Positions 6,471 to 10,360 of a stretch of DNA of 10,360 nucleotides are shown in pieces. Position 1 is the first letter of the stretch; every line of letters begins with the position of its first letter. This stretch comes from Desulfocapsa sp. (GTDB taxonomy: Bacteria > Desulfobacterota > Desulfobulbia > Desulfobulbales > Desulfocapsaceae): contig JAOZLM010000060.1 of assembly GCA_029934815.1 (NCBI GenBank), forward strand, positions 1-10,360, read 5' to 3'. Made by a program: the position numbers and the translations under genes. The notes beneath the pieces were generated by a model. The model was not told the origin of the DNA, searched no databases, and saw only the letters and a program-made list of their open reading frames with translations.

Positions 6471-9083
6471 ATGAAAAGCACCGATGAATTTGGTACTCAG
6501 GATGTTGAACAAAATCTTGCAGAGTTACATAGCAACAGTGAAACCGGACTCAGCAGTAACAACGTGCTCCAGCGTCTTGAGAAATACGGCTATAATGAAA
6601 TAACGGAAAAGGAAGAGCCGCTCTGGCACCGTATTTTCCGCAGATTCTGGGGTCCGATTCCCTGGATGATTGAGATTGCTGCCATTCTTTCCGCCCTGGT
6701 GCAGAAATGGGAAGATTTTATTATCATCACCATTATGCTGCTGGTCAACGGGCTGCTTGATTTCTTCCAGGAACACCGTGCCCTGAACGCCCTGAAGGCT
6801 CTGAAAGGAAAACTGACCCTGGAATCAACAGTTTTCCGGGAGGGTTCCTACTTTGTTATTCCCGCACGGGAACTGGTTCCTGGCGATATCCTGAAACTCC
6901 GTATTGGTGATGTGATCCCGGCCGATATTCAACTACTGGACGGTGATTACCTTCTGGTCGACCAATCCTCCCTCACCGGCGAATCACTGCCTGTCACCAA
7001 GAAATGCGGGGAAATGGTTTATGCTAATACCATTATCAAACAGGGGGAGATGCTCGGCCTTGTTGTCAATACCGCTACCGCCACCCGCTTTCACTCAGTG
7101 GTTGCCCTGGTGGCGAAAGCATCCCTTGAAGAACGCAGCCATTTTCAGAAAGTGGTTATTCAGATTGGCAACTTTCTGATTATCCTCACCGTTTCCCTGG
7201 TGGTTCTTATTCTGGTTGTGGCTCTCTTCCGCCATGAAAACTTTATTGAAATTGCACGTTTTTCCCTGGTTCTGACCGTAGCTGCTATTCCCGTGGCACT
7301 ACCCGCTGTACTCTCGGTCACAATGGCAGTTGGAGCCTTGAATCTTGCCCGTAAGAAGGCCATTGTCTCCCGTCTGACGGCCATAGAAGAATTAGCAGGA
7401 GTAGATGTTTTCTGCTCTGACAAAACCGGTACCCTCACAAAAAATGAAATGCAGGTTGCTGATCCTGTCTTACTCGGCGGGCATAGTGAGGAGCAGCTCC
7501 TGCGCTGTGCCCTGCTTGCCTCACGCCGGGAAAATAATGATCCCATTGAATTACCCCTCTTTCACTATGCCGCCCAAAAATTTCCAGACCTTGACTGGCA
7601 GAGTTATGAACAACTCAGTTTTGTCCCCTTTGACCCGGTAAACAAACGGACCGAAGCAGTTATCAGAAAAAATGGTAAAACCTATCAGGTACTCAAAGGT
7701 GCAGCCCAGGTGCTTCTGGAGATGACGGATCTCTCTGATAATGAAATGATTGCCATTGCCAAATCCATCGACCTGCTCGCCTCAAAGGGCTATCGGACAC
7801 TGGCCATTGCCAGAAGAGCTGATGCAAAGGAAGCTCTGGAACTGATCGGTCTTATTCCTCTGATCGACCCTCCCCGAGATGATTCGGCACAGGTTATTGC
7901 TGATATGCGCAGCTATGGCGTGCAGGTGAAGATGGTGACCGGCGACAATATGGCCATTGCCAAAGAAATCGGCTCTCGACTGGGCCTAAACGGCAAATCC
8001 ATGGGGGCACAACAGCTGAGCGGGAAGGCCCGGGCCGAACTGATTGAGCTCACCCAGGCTCTTTCAGCATCCATCTATCATAAACTACACCCGGAAGTCA
8101 CCGCAAAAGAAGCGGGACAATTTGCGGATTCCGTTATTGAAGAGCTGCAATCCATCTACGATATAACCCTTCTCAATCAGGAATTTCTGCATACCCACGA
8201 ATCGGCCATCATTGAGATGATTGAGAACACCGATATCTTTGCCGAAGTGGTGCCGGAAGACAAATACATGCTGGTTGACAGTCTGCAGAAAGCAGATCAT
8301 ATCGTCGGTATGACAGGTGACGGAGTCAATGACGCCCCGGCTCTCAAAAAAGCAGACTGCGGTTTCGCTGTCTCCAATGCCACCGATGCAGCACGAGCTG
8401 CAGCCGATATTATTCTTACTGCTCCCGGCCTGACAGTGATCAACCACGCCATTGAGCAGGCGAGGATAACTTTTGAACGAATGAAGAGTTATTCTATCTT
8501 CCGCATAGCAGAGACCATTCGGATTATCCTCTTTATGACATTGTCCATTGTGATCTTTAACTTTTATCCGATCACAGCCCTGATGATTATTATCCTTGCC
8601 CTGCTGAACGATATTCCCATTCTGGCCATCGCCTACGACAACACCAAAGTACAGAGGAACCCCGTGCGCTGGAACATGCCTGAGTTGCTGACCGTGGCCT
8701 CAACACTGGGTGTAGCAGGAGTACTCTCTTCTTTTCTCCTCTTTTACATCCTCATTCAGCTGAAATTTACCAACGAGATGATTCAATCGCTCATGTTTGC
8801 CAAACTGGTGATTGCCGGACACGGAACTATTTATAACACGCGCATTGATGACTGGTTCTGGAAAAAACCATACCCTTCTCAGCTACTGTTCTGGGCCACA
8901 TTCTCCACCAGGATACTTGGTACCCTTATTGCAGTATACGGATTTCTTATTCCACCCATTGGCTGGACTTATGCCATGTACATGTGGGGCTATGCGATGG
9001 CATGGTTTGTATTTAACGATGTTATCAAAATGCTCACCTACCGTATATTGCGCAGTCGGGGGCTTCATGGGGAATTGGAGTAA
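6471..9083 (+). CDS. P3A-type proton-translocating P-type ATPase
   Basis: Inner-membrane cation pump of 870 residues, resembling fungal and plant plasma-membrane H+-ATPases. The actuator motif is TGES at 169-172, M4 reads IPVALPAVLSVTMAVGA, and the phosphorylated Asp is D317 in DKTGTLT. The nucleotide-domain KGA has K409, VTGDN is at 489-493 and TGDGVND at 615-621. In M5/M6, R684 (ETIRI) and D714 (LLND) match the Arg/Asp pair used for proton transport in plant AHA2, and AIAYDN at 719-724 resembles yeast Pma1. Proton export is therefore favoured over Ca2+ or heavy-metal transport; no metal-binding N-terminus is present. VTGD and TGDGVND are about 125 residues apart, longer than in yeast, and the long C-terminal autoinhibitory domain is absent. 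GGAG lies about 9 nt before the ATG. The 81-nt gap after the kinase-like gene shows no clear promoter or terminator, so it probably shares that operon. Confidence 0.93.
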   Translation: MKSTDEFGTQDVEQNLAELHSNSETGLSSNNVLQRLEKYGYNEITEKEEPLWHRIFRRFWGPIPWMIEIAAILSALVQKWEDFIIITIMLLVNGLLDFFQEHRALNALKALKGKLTLESTVFREGSYFVIPARELVPGDILKLRIGDVIPADIQLLDGDYLLVDQSSLTGESLPVTKKCGEMVYANTIIKQGEMLGLVVNTATATRFHSVVALVAKASLEERSHFQKVVIQIGNFLIILTVSLVVLILVVALFRHENFIEIARFSLVLTVAAIPVALPAVLSVTMAVGALNLARKKAIVSRLTAIEELAGVDVFCSDKTGTLTKNEMQVADPVLLGGHSEEQLLRCALLASRRENNDPIELPLFHYAAQKFPDLDWQSYEQLSFVPFDPVNKRTEAVIRKNGKTYQVLKGAAQVLLEMTDLSDNEMIAIAKSIDLLASKGYRTLAIARRADAKEALELIGLIPLIDPPRDDSAQVIADMRSYGVQVKMVTGDNMAIAKEIGSRLGLNGKSMGAQQLSGKARAELIELTQALSASIYHKLHPEVTAKEAGQFADSVIEELQSIYDITLLNQEFLHTHESAIIEMIENTDIFAEVVPEDKYMLVDSLQKADHIVGMTGDGVNDAPALKKADCGFAVSNATDAARAAADIILTAPGLTVINHAIEQARITFERMKSYSIFRIAETIRIILFMTLSIVIFNFYPITALMIIILALLNDIPILAIAYDNTKVQRNPVRWNMPELLTVASTLGVAGVLSSFLLFYILIQLKFTNEMIQSLMFAKLVIAGHGTIYNTRIDDWFWKKPYPSQLLFWATFSTRILGTLIAVYGFLIPPIGWTYAMYMWGYAMAWFVFNDVIKMLTYRILRSRGLHGELE

Positions 9084-9092
9084 GCTGTTATA

Positions 9093-10265
9093 TCAAAACA
9101 ACAGGATTGAAAGAACAGCACCAACAAGAACAACCCAGAGAATATTGACCTTTTTCCACAAGGCGGCAAAGGCACAAGCACCGATAAGAATGGAAAGCGG
9201 TGTCCAATGAACGGTCAGCGCAAAACGAATGGTCACGGCCAGTAACAAACCGACAAATGAAACCAACACTCCCCGTAGCACCCTCTGCACGATTGCATTA
9301 TGCTGCAGCCGGTCAAAATAGGGGACAACGAGCAGAAGGATAAACAGGGAAGGGGTAAATATAGAAATTGTACCGACCACAGCGCCCGGAAGTCCGGAAA
9401 ACAAATAACCGACAAAGGTCGCAGTGATGACAATGGGTCCCGGTGTGATCTGCCCCAGTGCAATACCGTCCATCAGGCTCTGGTTGTTCATCCATTGATG
9501 CACATCAACAACTTCGTGAAACATTAATGGGACTGAGGCGTAGCCACCGCCAAAGGCAAAAAAATCAATCTTCACCATCAGGAGCGAAAGGGTAAAGAGA
9601 TCAGGCCGTAAAAAGTTGAGCAGGGTCAGAAAAAGAACGAATAAAAGGAAAACAACCAGGGCTGGGCGTATCATTTTCCAGGATATCTTCTTATTTGCTA
9701 CGGGTGCAGCGCTTTCCAGATCAAGATAGAGTGATCGATAAAGAAATATCCCCAGAGCGCCGGAACAAAGAATAGCAATAATAGGGCTGCCCCCCAGACC
9801 AAGATAAAGAGCACTGCCTGCAACAAGTAGAATATCCTGTTTTCTTTTAATGTAACTACGGCCAAAGCTAATAGTTGCGTTAGCCATCAGGGCAATAACG
9901 ATAACCTGTAGACCAGTAAACAGCGAGACAAGCTCAGGCACCCCATGAGCCTTGCTATAGAGCGCAGAAAGAATGACCATCAGAACAAAGGCTGGCAAGG
10001 TAAAGGCGACATACGCACTAACTGCTCCCCAGGGCCCTCCAGCACGCAACCCGGAGTATGCTGCGACCTGCATAGCAGTTGCTCCCGGGATAGCCTGGCA
10101 GAGAGCTACACCCTTTTTAAAAGAACCTTCTGTAACCCATTTTTTATCGCGGACAGCCATCCGTCGAATATAAGCAACCATGGCCGGACCACCGAAGGCA
10201 GTCAAGCCCAGACGTAAAAATGCGATAAAAATTGCGAGAGGTGTTGCCTGTGTTTGTTTGTTCAT
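9093..10265 (-). CDS. Chromate transporter (ChrA/CHR) family membrane protein, two-domain form
   Basis: Inner-membrane protein of 390 residues with two homologous halves, the long-chain CHR layout. The first half has FGGP at 24-27 and CQAIPGATAMQ at 56-66. The second half has FGGGYASVPL at 238-247 and GQITPGP at 270-276. Around ten hydrophobic segments are visible. Characterised members export chromate by proton antiport, but many relatives have no tested substrate. The first half reads FGGPAMVAYIRR and lacks the usual FGGPPAHI form, so chromate specificity is uncertain. TAAAAGG (10274-10280 on the - strand) lies 8 nt before the ATG. The gene converges on the ATPase gene with 9 nt between stops. 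No chrB-type regulator is seen in the window. A proton gradient from the neighbouring pump could drive it (inference). Confidence 0.9.
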   Translation of the reverse strand: MNKQTQATPLAIFIAFLRLGLTAFGGPAMVAYIRRMAVRDKKWVTEGSFKKGVALCQAIPGATAMQVAAYSGLRAGGPWGAVSAYVAFTLPAFVLMVILSALYSKAHGVPELVSLFTGLQVIVIALMANATISFGRSYIKRKQDILLVAGSALYLGLGGSPIIAILCSGALGIFLYRSLYLDLESAAPVANKKISWKMIRPALVVFLLFVLFLTLLNFLRPDLFTLSLLMVKIDFFAFGGGYASVPLMFHEVVDVHQWMNNQSLMDGIALGQITPGPIVITATFVGYLFSGLPGAVVGTISIFTPSLFILLLVVPYFDRLQHNAIVQRVLRGVLVSFVGLLLAVTIRFALTVHWTPLSILIGACAFAALWKKVNILWVVLVGAVLSILLF

Positions 10266-10293
10266 TATGATGACCTTTTACGTCCTGTCCTAA

Positions 10294-10313
10294 TGCACGT
10301 GAAACCACATGCA
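10294..10313. promoter_or_regulatory. Near-perfect 20-bp palindrome upstream of the chrA-family gene
   Basis: Arms TGCACGTG (10294-10301) and CACATGCA (10306-10313) flank a 4-nt spacer AAAC and match at 7 of 8 positions. It lies about 28 bp upstream of the start codon, downstream of the -10 candidate, as expected for a repressor operator or a 5'-leader hairpin. The arms share the TGCAT..ATGCA look of the palindrome at 3727-3736. Confidence 0.4.
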
Positions 10314-10324
10314 GTACCCTTTTT

Positions 10325-10353
10325 CATATATATAGGCGACACTTTCCCGACAA
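10325..10353 (-). promoter_or_regulatory. Weak promoter candidate for the chrA-family gene
   Basis: On the - strand, TTGTCG (10348-10353) and an AT-rich TATATG/TATATA tract (10325-10334) can be spaced at about 17 nt. Each hexamer matches about 4 of 6 consensus positions. The position upstream of the palindrome and ribosome-binding site is reasonable, but the match is modest. Confidence 0.3.
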
Positions 10354-10360
10354 AAGCATT

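Noticed and set aside
7160..7546. 128-codon Arg/Ser/Thr-rich frame on the - strand
   Set aside because: Its composition is that of a shadow of the ATPase coding strand, and it covers the catalytic D317 region.
8085..8447. 120-codon open frame on the - strand
   Set aside because: It is antisense to the conserved TGDGVND region of the ATPase and has no known domain.

Overview
The window holds eight protein-coding genes, seven on the + strand and one (chromate-transporter family) on the - strand. Moderate GC, a complete endonuclease IV, a fungal/plant-type (P3A) proton-pumping ATPase and stand-alone UspA and kinase-like genes suggest a Gram-negative bacterium, perhaps an anaerobic deltaproteobacterium (Desulfobacterota). 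That placement comes from the general look of the proteins and is low confidence. I found no rRNA, tRNA, CRISPR array, insertion sequence or phage gene.

Region 1 (1-3671) is a tight + strand cluster: a membrane-embedded M48 zinc metallopeptidase with C-terminal TPR repeats (its 5' end lies outside the window), a fold-type II PLP enzyme of the threonine/serine dehydratase family, and endonuclease IV (nfo). Spacings of 3 and 11 nt imply one transcript. The functions are unrelated, so the linkage looks like co-transcription and not a pathway.

Region 2 (3672-3937) is the longest non-coding gap, 266 bp. It has a weak terminator-like hairpin, a palindrome, a good sigma70-type promoter (TTGACT, 17 nt, TATATT) and an mRNA leader of about 160 nt.

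Region 3 (3938-9083) starts a new + strand unit: a ketopantoate-reductase-family protein with altered substrate-site asparagines, a universal stress protein with an intact ATP-binding motif, a divergent Ser/Thr-kinase-like protein whose start overlaps the usp end by 11 nt, and a P3A H+-ATPase of 870 residues. The usp-kinase-H+-ATPase order suggests a stress or energy-status control module attached to a proton pump. This is the most interesting hypothesis here, but it rests on gene order only.

Region 4 (9093-10360) is a convergent chrA-family transporter ending 9 nt from the ATPase stop, with no room for an intrinsic terminator between them. Its upstream region carries a good ribosome-binding site, a near-perfect 20-bp palindrome and a weak promoter candidate.
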